From contig NZ_CP109104.1 in the NCBI RefSeq assembly GCF_035917675.1, forward strand, positions 1-64,000: DNA of 64,000 nucleotides, written 5' to 3'. Both the position numbers and the translations under genes were made by a program. This DNA is from Streptomyces sp. NBC_01775. GTDB taxonomy: Bacteria > Actinomycetota > Actinomycetes > Streptomycetales > Streptomycetaceae. How positions within the stretch are numbered: the stretch's first letter is position 1; each line of letters begins with the position of its first letter. Shown here piece after piece: positions 32,623 through 41,851 of the stretch. The notes below the pieces were generated by a model. It was not told the DNA's origin, did not search any database, and saw only the letters and a program-made list of their open reading frames with translations.

Positions 32623-32641
32623 TGATACCTCTCATGTATCA
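32623..32641. promoter_or_regulatory. LysR-type binding box (T-N11-A)
   Basis: TGATAC-CTCTCAT-GTATCA: perfect 6-bp arms with a 7-bp spacer, i.e. a T-N11-A LysR motif. It overlaps the leader of the lysR gene and lies 5 bp before a possible -35 of the divergent operon, suiting autorepression and activation of the operon. Confidence 0.75.
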
Positions 32642-32645
32642 AGAA

Positions 32646-32675
32646 TTGGCGAAAACCCCTTGAGCATTGTATGAC
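32646..32675 (+). promoter_or_regulatory. possible promoter of the catabolic operon
   Basis: TTGGCG (32646-32651), 18 bp, TATGAC (32670-32675). It sits just downstream of the LysR box and 66 bp before the first start codon. Assigned by eye from similarity to sigma-70-type boxes. Confidence 0.45.
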
Positions 32676-32741
32676 CGTGCAGAGATCGGCATGGTGGCTC
32701 GCACCACACGCGCACTGACAGTGCACCAAGGGAGCCGCCCC

Positions 32742-34868
32742 ATGTCAGCCGTGCCCTCCACGCCCGTACCGACGGGTTTCGAGCACGCCTTCCGCCCGCG
32801 TTCGGTCGCCGTCATCGGTGCCTCTGACGACCCCGGCCGTATCTCCGGCCGGGCACTGCACTACCTGCGCCGCGCCGGTTACCAAGGCGCTATCTACCCG
32901 GTCAACCACAAGCGCACGACGGTGCAGGGGCTGGCCGCCTACCCGTCCCTGGGCGCGGTGCCCGAGGTCCCGGACGTGGCGCTGATCGCCCTTCCGTCAG
33001 GGCTGCTCAAGCAGGCGGTCACCGACTGTGTGGCCAAGGGCGTGGGCGCCGCGGTCATCTACGCCGCGGGTTTCGCGGAGACCGGCGAGGACGGACAGGC
33101 GGTCCAGGAGGAGCTCGCCGGCATCGCGCGGCGCGGGAACCTGCGGCTGTTCGGCCCCAACTGCCTGGGGCTGCTGCACGCGGCCAGCGGTTTCGTCGGC
33201 ACCTTCAGCAGCGCCTTCGACGAGGAGATCCCTCCTGGGGGCAGCGTCGCGGTGGTCAGTCAGAGCGGTGCCTATGGCGGCCACCTTGCCTACCTGTGCC
33301 GCCGCCGCAACGTCGGCGTCGGCTACTGGGTGTCCACCGGCAACGAGGCGGGCACCGACGTTGCCGAGTGCATCCACTGGCTCGCTCTGCAGGACGACGT
33401 CTCGGTGATCCTCGCCTACGCCGAAGGAGTGCGGGATGCCGGGCGGCTGCGCACCGCGCTGGCGGTGGCGCACGAGCAGCGCAAGCCGGTGGTCTTCATG
33501 AAGGTCGGCTCCTCCAGTGCCGGTGCCGCCGCCGCACAGTCGCACACCGCCTCGCTGGTGGGCAGCGACGCCGTCCACGACGCGCTCTTCCGCCAGTACG
33601 GCGTGCACCGCGCCCGGACCACCCAGGAACAGGTCGACCTGGCCTACGCGTGCAGCCGGGGCGTGTTGCCGGCCGGGCGCCGGGTGGGCATCGTCACGGT
33701 CTCCGGCGGCTTCGGCGTGCAACTGTGCGATGCCGCCGAGCGGTACGGGCTCGACGTCGCCGGGCTCCCCGATCAGGCCCGCGCCCGGCTGCGCGGGATC
33801 AACCCGATGGGCAGCGACGACAATCCCTGTGACACCACCGCGGGCTGGCTCAACGACATGAGCCTGATCACCGACACCTTCGGCGTCATGTACGCGCAGG
33901 GCGACTACGACAGCGTGATCGGCTCGTTCACCATGCTGCCGGACTCCCCCACCTACGGCGAGGGCATCAAAGAGGCCATCCGCAAGGGCACCTCAGACTT
34001 CATGGACCGGCCGACCGTGCTGTGCATGGAGGCGCGCCCCGAGGTGGTGCGGTCCTACGAGGATGCCGGCTTCCTCGTCTACGACGACTCCGAGCGGGCC
34101 GTCGCCACGCTCGACGGCCTCGCCCGTCTGCGGGAGGGCTTCGAGCGCCCGCTGCCCGCATCCGGTGGGATGGAGGCGCTGCGCAGCGAACTGCCGGGCG
34201 GACCACTGTCCGAGGCCGCCGCGCAGGAGCTGCTGGCTTCGGCGGGCGTACCGTTCCCGGCGTCCAAGGTGGTGACGTCGGCGGCAGAGGCTGCCGAGGC
34301 CGCGGTGCGGATCGGCCTTCCGGTCGTCATGAAGATCGTCTCGCCCGACATCCCGCACAAGACCGAGATCGCCGGGGTCGTGCTCGGCGTCACGGACGCG
34401 GATGCCGCCGCGGCGCAGTTCACCGTGCTCACCGAACGCGCCGCCACGGCCCGGCCCGACGCCCGCGTGGAGGGGGTGCTCGTCTCGAGGACGGCGCCGC
34501 GCGGGGCCGAGGTCATTGTGGGCGCGCGCCGCGACCCGGTCTTCGGCCCGGTGGTCATGTTCGGGACCGGCGGGGTGCAGGCCGAACTGTTCCGCGACGT
34601 CGCTACCCGGGTCGGCGCCGTCGACCGGGCCGAGGCGCTGCAGATGATCGCCGAGACTCGCGGACACGCCCTGCTGACCGGCTTCCGCGGTCTGCCTCAT
34701 GCCGATGTGGACGCCATCGCCGACCTGCTGGTGACCGTCTCGGCGTTCGCCGTCGCCAACGCCGACCGGATCGAGACGCTGGAACTGAACCCGGTGGTCG
34801 TCCGCGAGGCCGGCCAGGGTGTGCTGGCGCTGGACGCCTTGGTGGTGCCGCGCCAGGGGACGTCATGA
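32742..34868 (+). CDS. acetate--CoA ligase (ADP-forming)-type acyl-CoA synthetase
   Basis: 708 aa: CoA-binding Rossmann domain (FRPRSVAVIGASDDPGRISG, about 18-110), succinyl-CoA-ligase-like domains with the phospho-histidine segment AAAAQSHTASLVGSDAV (about 265), and a C-terminal ATP-grasp (PVVMKIVSPDIPHKTEIAGV, ADRIETLELNPVVV, about 490-700). It converts a carboxylic acid, CoA and ATP to acyl-CoA, ADP and phosphate in the cytoplasm. The ATG at 32742 follows AAGGGAG; the longer frame from 32667 overlaps the promoter. First gene of the operon, overlapping the next by 4 nt, so it probably activates the operon's substrate. Confidence 0.92.
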   Translation: MSAVPSTPVPTGFEHAFRPRSVAVIGASDDPGRISGRALHYLRRAGYQGAIYPVNHKRTTVQGLAAYPSLGAVPEVPDVALIALPSGLLKQAVTDCVAKGVGAAVIYAAGFAETGEDGQAVQEELAGIARRGNLRLFGPNCLGLLHAASGFVGTFSSAFDEEIPPGGSVAVVSQSGAYGGHLAYLCRRRNVGVGYWVSTGNEAGTDVAECIHWLALQDDVSVILAYAEGVRDAGRLRTALAVAHEQRKPVVFMKVGSSSAGAAAAQSHTASLVGSDAVHDALFRQYGVHRARTTQEQVDLAYACSRGVLPAGRRVGIVTVSGGFGVQLCDAAERYGLDVAGLPDQARARLRGINPMGSDDNPCDTTAGWLNDMSLITDTFGVMYAQGDYDSVIGSFTMLPDSPTYGEGIKEAIRKGTSDFMDRPTVLCMEARPEVVRSYEDAGFLVYDDSERAVATLDGLARLREGFERPLPASGGMEALRSELPGGPLSEAAAQELLASAGVPFPASKVVTSAAEAAEAAVRIGLPVVMKIVSPDIPHKTEIAGVVLGVTDADAAAAQFTVLTERAATARPDARVEGVLVSRTAPRGAEVIVGARRDPVFGPVVMFGTGGVQAELFRDVATRVGAVDRAEALQMIAETRGHALLTGFRGLPHADVDAIADLLVTVSAFAVANADRIETLELNPVVVREAGQGVLALDALVVPRQGTS

Positions 34869-35722
34869 CGACGGACCCGCGAAAGCTGCTGCGGCGGGAG
34901 TTCGCGCCGGTCCGGCAGCGGTACACCGCCCAGGACTCCCGCCTCTACGCGCTGAGTCTCGGCCTCGGCGCCGATCCGCTGGACGCCCGTCAGCTGGCGT
35001 ACGTCTACGAGGAGGGCCAGCGCGTCTTTCCCACCATGCCGAACGTGCTCGGCTACCCCGGTTTCTGGGCCCGCGAGCCGGACACCGGCATCGACTGGCG
35101 GCGGCTGCTGCACGTCGAGCAGTCGATGACGCTGCACACACCGCTGGCACCCGAGGGCGACGTCGTGGGCCACAACCGGGTCACTGGCGTCGTGGACAAG
35201 GGCGTGGCCAAGGGTGCGCTGCTCTACCAGCAGCGTCAGATCCTCGACGCCGGCAGCGGGCGGCTGCTGGCCGAGGTGGGCCAGGTCAGTCTGTTGCGCG
35301 GGGACGGCGGCTGTGGCAGCACAACTGACGCCGCTCCCCCGCCGCACCGGCAGCCCGACCGGGCACCGGACGCGGTGCACGACCTGCCGACCCTTCGGCA
35401 GGCGGCGCTGCTCTACCGGTTGAACGGCGATGCCAACCCGGTGCACGCCGACCCCGGGACCGCGCGGGCGGCCGGGTTCGAGCGGCCGATCCTGCACGGG
35501 CTGTGCACCTTCGGCGTGGCCGTACACGCGCTGCTGGCCGGCGCCCTGGACTGGGGCGAGTCCAGGCTGCACCGGGTTCGGGTCCGCTTCACCGCCCCTG
35601 TCTTCCCCGGGGAGACGCTGCGGACCGAGTCCTGGACCGACGGCGATGTCGTGTCCTTCCGCACCACCGCCATCGAACGCGGCGCGGTCGTCCTGGACGC
35701 CGGCCGAGCCGACCTGATCTGA
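34865..35722 (+). CDS. MaoC-type (hydratase-2) enoyl-CoA hydratase
   Basis: 285-aa double-hotdog protein like the hydratase-2 part of peroxisomal MFE-2. The N-terminal hotdog (VYEEGQRVFPTMPNVLGYPG) is degenerate. The C-terminal one carries the catalytic motif RLNGDANPVHADP (Asp and His) and RPILHGLCTFGVAVHAL. It hydrates trans-2-enoyl-CoA to (R)-3-hydroxyacyl-CoA. Its ATG overlaps the ligase stop. Paired with the FabG-like dehydrogenase next to it, this gives an (R)-specific beta-oxidation route. Confidence 0.9.
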   Translation: MTTDPRKLLRREFAPVRQRYTAQDSRLYALSLGLGADPLDARQLAYVYEEGQRVFPTMPNVLGYPGFWAREPDTGIDWRRLLHVEQSMTLHTPLAPEGDVVGHNRVTGVVDKGVAKGALLYQQRQILDAGSGRLLAEVGQVSLLRGDGGCGSTTDAAPPPHRQPDRAPDAVHDLPTLRQAALLYRLNGDANPVHADPGTARAAGFERPILHGLCTFGVAVHALLAGALDWGESRLHRVRVRFTAPVFPGETLRTESWTDGDVVSFRTTAIERGAVVLDAGRADLI

Positions 35723-35744
35723 CCTGACGCACAGGAGCCGCATC

Positions 35745-36494
35745 ATGGATCTGGAACTCAAGGACAAGACCGCGATCATTACCGGCTCGGCCCGGGGGCT
35801 GGGCGCCGCGACGGCCCGTCGCCTGGCGCAGGAGGGTGCGCGCGTCGTCGTCACCGATATCGACGGTGAGGGCGCGGAGGCCACCGCCAAAGAGCTGGCC
35901 GGACTCGGCCACCGCGCGATCGCCGTGCGCGCGGACATCACCTCGGGCACGGACGTGGATGCCCTGATGGCTGCCGCTGCCGAGGAGTTCGGCGGGGTGC
36001 ACATCCTCGTCAACAACGCCGGCTTCCCCCGCGACACCCTGCTCACGAAGATGACGGACACCGACTGGGACACGGTGATCGAGGTGATTCTCAAAGGATC
36101 GTTCCTGGTCACCCGCGCCGTCATGCCGCGTCTGATCGAGCAGCGCTGGGGGCGGGTGGTCAACATCTCCTCGCGCAGCTACCTGGGCAACCCGGGCCAG
36201 GCGAACTACTCAAGCGCCAAGGCGGGCATTGTCGGCTTCACCCGTGCGCTCGCCGCGGAGCAGGGCCGCTACGGCATCACCGTCAACGCCGTCGCCCCGG
36301 GCTTCATGGAGACCGAGGCCGTCCGCTCCCTGGGCCACTACGAGAAGATCCGGGAGAAGGCCGTCGCCGCCCAGCCGCTGCGCCGCACCGGGCAGCCCTC
36401 GGACATCGCGGACGCGGTGGCGTTCCTCACCTCGGAGCGCGCCTCGTTCATCACCGGCGAAACCCTGCACGTGACCGGTGGCCGGTTCGGCTGA
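35745..36494 (+). CDS. FabG-like SDR, probable 3-hydroxyacyl-CoA dehydrogenase
   Basis: 249-aa classical SDR with GSARGLGAAT (about 14-23), NNAG (about 88), catalytic Ser in NISSRSYLG, and Tyr/Lys in YSSAKAGIVGF. It ends GETLHVTGGRFG, typical of FabG relatives. TDIDGEG after beta-2 favours NAD(H) over NADP(H), fitting an oxidative role. AGGAG precedes the ATG. 22 bp after the hydratase. It probably oxidises the (R)-3-hydroxyacyl-CoA made by that hydratase. Confidence 0.9.
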   Translation: MDLELKDKTAIITGSARGLGAATARRLAQEGARVVVTDIDGEGAEATAKELAGLGHRAIAVRADITSGTDVDALMAAAAEEFGGVHILVNNAGFPRDTLLTKMTDTDWDTVIEVILKGSFLVTRAVMPRLIEQRWGRVVNISSRSYLGNPGQANYSSAKAGIVGFTRALAAEQGRYGITVNAVAPGFMETEAVRSLGHYEKIREKAVAAQPLRRTGQPSDIADAVAFLTSERASFITGETLHVTGGRFG

Positions 36495-36668
36495 CCGGTC
36501 CGGCCCGGTCGGCCGCCGGCGCCCTGCCATCCACCGGGCCGCCCCGCGCGGGGCCCAACCTCGCCACCGCGCGCACGTCCGCGGGTGTCACCGCTTCCAC
36601 CCACCCGCCGCGAAACGCACCGCTCCCCCTCCCCCAGGCTCACCCCATGATGTCAACGGAGATATCTC

Positions 36669-38045
36669 ATGCCCGCTTCCCGTGAAGCCGTCGCCGGGGC
36701 GGCACGCCCCGCCGGCTCCGCAGCGTCCCCCGGCCGCAGCAGAGCACGCTTCTTGATCGTCGCGATGCTGTTCGTGGTCTCCACGCTCAACAACGCCGAC
36801 CGCGCCATCCTGTCGATCACCGGCACGGAGATCCAGGACGGCATCGGCATCAGCGACATCACCCTCGGCTACCTGTTCTCCGCCTTCTCCTGGGCCTACA
36901 TGCTGGCCCAGTTGCCCGGCGGCTGGATCGTGGACAAGTGGGGCGCCCGCAAGGTGTACGCGGGCAGCATCTTCGTGTGGTCGGTGACCACACTGCTCCA
37001 GGGCTTCGTCCCGCTGTTCGGGCTCGCCTCGGCGATGATCGCGCTGTTCGTCCTGCGGCTCGCGGTGGGCCTGGCCGAGGGCCCTGCCTACCCCACCAAC
37101 GGCCGGGTCGTGGCAACCTGGTTCCCTGCGGCCGAACGGGCTACCGCCTCGGCGATCTTCAACTCCTCGCAGTACGCGGCGCCGGTCGTCTTCACCCCCT
37201 TCATGGCATGGCTCACCCACGGCTGGGGCTGGCCCTCGGCGTACTTCGTGATGGGCGGCATCGGCATCGCGCTCAGCGCCTGGTGGTGGGTGGCCTACCG
37301 CCAGCCCCGTGAGCACCGGGGCGTCAACCAGGCCGAGCTGGACCACCTCATCGAGGGCGGCGCGCTCGTCGACATCGAGAAGGCCGCGTCGGTCGGCACC
37401 AAGACCGGGGTCAGCACCTGCTCCGTGGTCCGGCAACTCCTCAGCAGCCGGCTGATGATCGGGCTCTGCACGGGCCAGTTCTTCATCGCCACACTCGTCT
37501 ACTTCTTCCTCACCTGGTTCCCGATCTACCTCATCAAGGAACTCGGCATGCCGCTGCTGGAGGCGGGCTTCACCGCGTCCATCCCGGCGCTTTTCGGCTT
37601 CATCGGGGGCATCCTGGGCGGTCTGCTCTCCGACGGGCTGCTGCGCCGGGGCATATCGGTGACCGCGGCCCGCAAGATCCCCATCGTCGCCGGGCTGGCC
37701 CTGTCCACCTGCATCATCGCGTGCGCCTGGACCTCGTCCAAGACCGTGGTCATCGCCTTGATGGCGATCGCGTTCTTCGGCAAGGGACTGGGCAGCCTCG
37801 GCTGGACCGTCCTCTCGGACACCTCCCCCAAGGAGGCCGCAGGGCTCTCCGGCGGTCTGTTCAACGCCCTTGCCAATCTGGCCGGCATCACCACCCCGAT
37901 CATCATCGGCTACGTCGTCGACGTCACCGGGTCCTTCGACGGCGCGCTGTACTTCGTCGGCGCCTCCGGCCTTGCTGCGGCGCTGTCCTTCCTGCTGGTC
38001 GTCGGCCGGATCGAGCGCATCCAGTTGAAGGGGGCCGCCCAGTGA
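36669..38045 (+). CDS. MFS transporter, anion:cation symporter (ACS)-like
   Basis: 458 aa with 12 predicted membrane segments. TM1 is FLIVAMLFVVSTLNNADRAI. The signature loop between TM2 and TM3 is LPGGWIVDKWGARKVYAGSI. GFIGGILGGLLSDGLLRRGI repeats the loop in the second half. The pattern with Asn-Asp-Arg in TM1 and an amphipathic GTEIQDGIGISD loop is typical of ACS-family importers of organic acids (glucarate, phthalate, tartrate). GGAGA precedes the ATG. The 174-bp gap before it is the largest in the operon. It probably imports the dicarboxylate-like substrate. Confidence 0.92.
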   Translation: MPASREAVAGAARPAGSAASPGRSRARFLIVAMLFVVSTLNNADRAILSITGTEIQDGIGISDITLGYLFSAFSWAYMLAQLPGGWIVDKWGARKVYAGSIFVWSVTTLLQGFVPLFGLASAMIALFVLRLAVGLAEGPAYPTNGRVVATWFPAAERATASAIFNSSQYAAPVVFTPFMAWLTHGWGWPSAYFVMGGIGIALSAWWWVAYRQPREHRGVNQAELDHLIEGGALVDIEKAASVGTKTGVSTCSVVRQLLSSRLMIGLCTGQFFIATLVYFFLTWFPIYLIKELGMPLLEAGFTASIPALFGFIGGILGGLLSDGLLRRGISVTAARKIPIVAGLALSTCIIACAWTSSKTVVIALMAIAFFGKGLGSLGWTVLSDTSPKEAAGLSGGLFNALANLAGITTPIIIGYVVDVTGSFDGALYFVGASGLAAALSFLLVVGRIERIQLKGAAQ

Positions 38046-38896
38046 CGGCCCCGAGCGAGTACGCCTCCTGGATCGGCCGGTGTGAAGAGGCCGAGGACAC
38101 GCTGAGCGCGGACACCGTCCGGGGGCTGACCGCTGTCCTGGACCATGAACCGGAGAGTCCGGACGACGCGCCGCCGCTCCTCGCCCACTGGCTCTGCTTT
38201 CTTCCCCGCACGCCGCAGAGCGGGCTCGGCCCCGACGGGCACCCGAGACGTGGCGGCTTCCTGCCATCGGTCCGACTGCCCCGCCGCATGTGGGCCGGAG
38301 GCGACCTGTGGTTCTCCGCGCCGCTGCGCACCGGCGTTCCCGTCCGCCGCACCTCGGAGATCGTGGATGTACGGGAGCGCGAGGGGCGCAGCGGGCCGCT
38401 GGTCTTCGTCACCGTCGACCACAAGCTGCGGCAGGATGGCGCCCTCGTCCTCACCGAGCGGCAGGATGTCGTCTACCGAGAAGCCCCGAGCGGGGCCACG
38501 GCGGCTGCCGGGGGCACGCGGGAGCGGCCGGCGGAGGAGCCGCCGCCCGGTGCGTGGCAGCGCTCCCTCGTCCCGGATCCAGTGCTGCTGTTCCGCTATT
38601 CGGCGCTGACCTTCAACGGCCATCGCATCCACTACGACCGCACCTACGCCCAGCAGGAAGAGGGTTACCCCGGGCTGGTCGTCCACGGGCCGCTGACAGC
38701 GACACTGCTGCTGGACCTCTACGTCCGGCAACAGCCCGCCGCCCATGTCACCGGGTTCCGGTTCCGTGGCCTGCGCCCGGGCTTCGACGGCCGGGAGCTG
38801 ACCCTGCACGGCACACCGACCGGGACCGGCGCATCCCTGTACGCGGCCGACGACCAGGGCCGGACCGTGATGAGCGCGGAGGTGGACGCCTCATGA
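38042..38896 (+). CDS. FAS1-like/HTD2-type dehydratase, mesaconyl-C4-CoA hydratase-like
   Basis: 284 aa starting with GTG overlapping the MFS stop (GTGA). Two hotdog halves: HWLCFLPRTPQSGLGPDGHP and FLPSVRLPRRMWAGGDLWF in the first; LLFRYSALTFNGHRIHYDRT with the catalytic FNGHRIHYD, then YPGLVVHGPLTATLLLDLYV, in the second. This signature is that of mesaconyl-C4-CoA hydratase and its relatives. The reaction would be hydration of a branched enoyl-CoA such as mesaconyl-C4-CoA to citramalyl-CoA. The CitE-like lyase follows immediately, which supports this. Confidence 0.85.
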   Translation: MTAPSEYASWIGRCEEAEDTLSADTVRGLTAVLDHEPESPDDAPPLLAHWLCFLPRTPQSGLGPDGHPRRGGFLPSVRLPRRMWAGGDLWFSAPLRTGVPVRRTSEIVDVREREGRSGPLVFVTVDHKLRQDGALVLTERQDVVYREAPSGATAAAGGTRERPAEEPPPGAWQRSLVPDPVLLFRYSALTFNGHRIHYDRTYAQQEEGYPGLVVHGPLTATLLLDLYVRQQPAAHVTGFRFRGLRPGFDGRELTLHGTPTGTGASLYAADDQGRTVMSAEVDAS

Positions 38897-39819
38897 GCGC
38901 TCACCACGCCGCGGCCCTGCGGTCGCTGCTGTTCGTCCCGGCCGACAACGAGCGGCTGCTGTCCAGGGCCCAGCTGCGCGGCGCGGACGGATTGATCCTC
39001 GACCTGGAGGACGCCGTCCCGGCATCGGGCAAGGAGCGGGCGCGACGGGCCCTGCCCTCCCACATCGCCCGGCTGGCCGCCGAGGTCCAGTACCTGGTGG
39101 TGCGGACCGGCTCGGCGCGCGAGGACTGGGAGAAGGACCTACGGGCGGCGGTCCGCCCCGGCCTGCGGGCGGTGATGCTGCCCAAGACCGAGTGTCCCGG
39201 GCAGCTCACCGAGGTGGCCGCGTTCCTCGACGCGCTGGAGCGAGAACGCGGGCTGCCCGTCGGCTCGGTCGGGCTGATCGCGCTGATCGAGTCCCCGGCC
39301 GCGCTGTTCGCATTGGCGGCTCTGGCGGAAGCGTCGCCGAGGGTGTGCGCACTGGCGCTCGGCAGCGAGGACTTCGCCCAGTCGCTGGGCATCGCGCCCA
39401 CACCACTCGTGCTGACCGAACCGTGCCGCTGGATCGCGCTGGCCGCCTCGGCCGCCGGCATCGGCTCCTTCGCGCTGCCGCTGTCCCTGGCCGTCCTGGA
39501 CCGGCCCGAGGCGCTCGCCTACGCCGCCCGGCAAGCGCGTGAGCTGGGCGTCACCGGTGCTCTGTGTGTTCACCCGGCGCAGGTCGCCGCGGTCAACGCC
39601 GCGTACGCGCCCGGCGACGCGGAGATCGCCTGGGCACGCCGGGTGGCCGACGCCTGGGACGCCGCCTGCGGCGACGGTGGCGGCCCGGGTGTCATCCGCG
39701 TCGACGGCCTGATGGTCGACGCGCCCGTCCTGCGCCGCGCGCGCGCCCTTCTGCTCTCTCTGCCCCCGGCGGACGCCGCGGGACACACAGTGACCATCGA
39801 CCATGGAGGTGACCGATGA
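38893..39819 (+). CDS. CitE/HpcH-family malyl- or citramalyl-CoA lyase-like
   Basis: 308-aa (beta/alpha)8 lyase. RSLLFVPADNERLLSRAQLR, the metal/CoA segment GLILDLEDAVPASGKERARR, GLRAVMLPKTE, the catalytic Glu in GLIALIESPAALFALA, and LALGSEDFAQSLG are all present. ALCVHPAQVAAVNAAYAPG is the family's conserved closing motif. It would cleave a 3-hydroxyacyl-CoA such as citramalyl-CoA to pyruvate and acetyl-CoA. Its ATG overlaps the preceding hydratase stop, indicating translational coupling. Confidence 0.9.
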   Translation: MSAHHAAALRSLLFVPADNERLLSRAQLRGADGLILDLEDAVPASGKERARRALPSHIARLAAEVQYLVVRTGSAREDWEKDLRAAVRPGLRAVMLPKTECPGQLTEVAAFLDALERERGLPVGSVGLIALIESPAALFALAALAEASPRVCALALGSEDFAQSLGIAPTPLVLTEPCRWIALAASAAGIGSFALPLSLAVLDRPEALAYAARQARELGVTGALCVHPAQVAAVNAAYAPGDAEIAWARRVADAWDAACGDGGGPGVIRVDGLMVDAPVLRRARALLLSLPPADAAGHTVTIDHGGDR

Positions 39820-40658
39820 GCGGCGCACACGTCCGCCTTCGGACAGCGGACCGGGTGGCGACGGTCGTCTTCGACAACCCACCGCTGCACGTGTGGAACG
39901 CGGCCATGACCCGTGGGCTGGCCGAGGCGCTGGACACCGTCGAGGACGACCCTTCCGTCGGCGTGGTGGTGCTCACCGGGGCCGGGGACCGGGCGTTCTG
40001 CGCGGGCTCGGACATCGTCGAGTTCGCCCCGATGCGGGCGCCGGGCGAAGCGGTGACGAAAAAACTCCGTCCACAGCAGGCGCTGTTCGCGCGGCTGGCG
40101 TCCTTCCCGAAGCCGACGATCGCCGCGTTGAACGGACACACGCTCGGCGGCGGCCTGGAGATCGCGGTCTGCTGCGACCTGATCGTCGCCGAGGAAGACA
40201 TCAGCATCGGATCGCCGGAGATCACACTCGGCGTCTTCCCCGGCAGCGGCGGCACGTTCCGGGTCGCCCGCCGCATCGGGGCCGGGCGCGCCAAGGAGAT
40301 GCAGCTGCTGGGCGAGCCGGTGGACGCGGCGACGGCGCTCACCTGGGGCCTGGTCAACCGGGTGGTGCCGCGCGGCGGGGCGCATTCCGCCGCACTGGAG
40401 CTGGCGCAGGTCCTGCTGCGGCGCCCGCTCCGGTCGATGGCGCTGTGCAAATCGCTGATCGACGTCGCGTACGACCTGACCGAGGAGGAGCTGATCGAGC
40501 GTTCGCTGGAGGCCGGCGACGAGGCGTTCACCTCCGCCGAGAGCGCCGAGGGCGTCCAGGCGTTCCTCGCCAAGCGCGCCCCCGACTTCCGGGCCGCGTC
40601 CGAGAGCACCGTCCGGAAGGCGTCCGAGAGCACCATGGAGAAGGAGAGTCCCGCATGA
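39816..40658 (+). CDS. enoyl-CoA hydratase/isomerase (crotonase) family protein
   Basis: 280 aa. Both oxyanion-hole segments are visible (AFCAGSDI near 67 and NGHTLGGGLEIAVCCD near 108). Both catalytic glutamates are present: in GGGLEIA and in GSPEITLGVFPGSGGTF. ATG overlaps the CitE-like stop. With MaoC this gives the operon hydratases of opposite stereospecificity, or this one acts as an isomerase or hydrolase. The last 25 residues carry a repeated SEST unit (AASESTVRKASESTMEKES), unusual for the family. Confidence 0.92.
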   Translation: MSGAHVRLRTADRVATVVFDNPPLHVWNAAMTRGLAEALDTVEDDPSVGVVVLTGAGDRAFCAGSDIVEFAPMRAPGEAVTKKLRPQQALFARLASFPKPTIAALNGHTLGGGLEIAVCCDLIVAEEDISIGSPEITLGVFPGSGGTFRVARRIGAGRAKEMQLLGEPVDAATALTWGLVNRVVPRGGAHSAALELAQVLLRRPLRSMALCKSLIDVAYDLTEEELIERSLEAGDEAFTSAESAEGVQAFLAKRAPDFRAASESTVRKASESTMEKESPA

Positions 40659-41851
40659 CCCGCGCGGCGATCGTCGCCCCCGTCCGTACCCCCATCGGCG
40701 CCTTCGGCGGCAGCCTGCGCCCGGTGCCCGTCGAGAAGCTGGGCTCAGCCGTCGCGACGGCGGCGGTGGAGCGCGCCGGGATCGATCCGGCCCTGATCGA
40801 GGATGTGGTCTTCGCACAGTCCTACGCCGGCAGCGAGACGCCGTGCGTAGGCCGCTGGATCGCGCTGGAGGCCGGATTCCCGGTCGAGGTCGCCGGGATG
40901 CAGCTGGACCGGCGCTGCGGCGGCGGTCTCCAGGCCGTCGCCACGGCGGCGATGATGGTGCAGTCCGGAGCGGCCCAAGTCGTCATGGCGGGCGGCGTTG
41001 AGAGTATGAGCAACGTCGAGTACTACACCACCGACATGCGCTGGGGCGGACGCTTCGGCTCCACCGTCTTCCACGACCGGCTCGACCGCGGGCGGGAACG
41101 CGCCCAGCCGGTGGAGCGGTTCGGGAGGATCTCCGGCATGATCGAGACCGCCGAGAACCTGGCCCGCGACTACGGAATCACCCGCGAGGAGGCCGACGCC
41201 TACGCGGTCCGCAGCCAGCGACGGGCGGCAGCGGCCTGGGACTCGGGCGCCTTCGCACGCGAGGTCGTCCCGGTGACGGTGCCACAGCGCAAGGGCGACC
41301 CGGCGGTCTTCGCCCGCGACGAGGGGATGCGTCCCGACACCTCGGTAAAGAAACTCGCACGGCTGCGCACGGTCGAGCCCGGCGGCACCGTCACACCGGG
41401 CAACGCCTGCCAGCAGAACGACGCCGCCGCAGCCTGCCTGATCGTCGCCGAGGACCAAGTGGAGCGGCTGGGCCTGACCCCGATCGCCTATCTGAGCGGC
41501 TGGGCCGCGGCCGGATGCGAGCCCTCCCGCATGGGCATCGGCCCCGTCCCCGCCACCGCCAGGCTGCTGAAGCGGCTGGGCCTGACCCTGGCGGACATGG
41601 ACCTGATCGAGGTGAACGAGGCGTTCGCCTGCCAGGTGCTCGCGGTGCTCAAGGAGTGGGGCATCGACGACGCGGAGCGGGTCAACGTCAATGGTTCCGG
41701 CATCTCGCTCGGCCACCCCGTCGGGGCGACTGGCGTGCGCATCATGACCACGCTGCTGCACGAACTGGAGCGCCGTGACGCCCGGTTCGGACTGGAGACC
41801 ATGTGTATCGGAGGAGGCCAGGGCATTGCAGCCGTCTTCGAACGTGTCTGA
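40655..41851 (+). CDS. thiolase (acetyl-CoA C-acyltransferase)
   Basis: 398 aa. Nucleophilic Cys in MQLDRRCGGGLQAV (about 89), NEAFAC loop, His in GSGISLGHPVGATG, and the second active Cys in MCIGGGQG. It cleaves 3-oxoacyl-CoA with CoA to acetyl-CoA and a shorter acyl-CoA. ATG overlaps the crotonase stop. It closes the beta-oxidation set started by the ligase, MaoC/crotonase and FabG-like genes. Confidence 0.94.
   Translation: MTRAAIVAPVRTPIGAFGGSLRPVPVEKLGSAVATAAVERAGIDPALIEDVVFAQSYAGSETPCVGRWIALEAGFPVEVAGMQLDRRCGGGLQAVATAAMMVQSGAAQVVMAGGVESMSNVEYYTTDMRWGGRFGSTVFHDRLDRGRERAQPVERFGRISGMIETAENLARDYGITREEADAYAVRSQRRAAAAWDSGAFAREVVPVTVPQRKGDPAVFARDEGMRPDTSVKKLARLRTVEPGGTVTPGNACQQNDAAAACLIVAEDQVERLGLTPIAYLSGWAAAGCEPSRMGIGPVPATARLLKRLGLTLADMDLIEVNEAFACQVLAVLKEWGIDDAERVNVNGSGISLGHPVGATGVRIMTTLLHELERRDARFGLETMCIGGGQGIAAVFERV

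Noticed and set aside
36588..38267. 559-codon open frame on the minus strand over the MFS transporter
   Set aside because: Antisense shadow; the + strand encodes a full 12-segment transporter with conserved loops.
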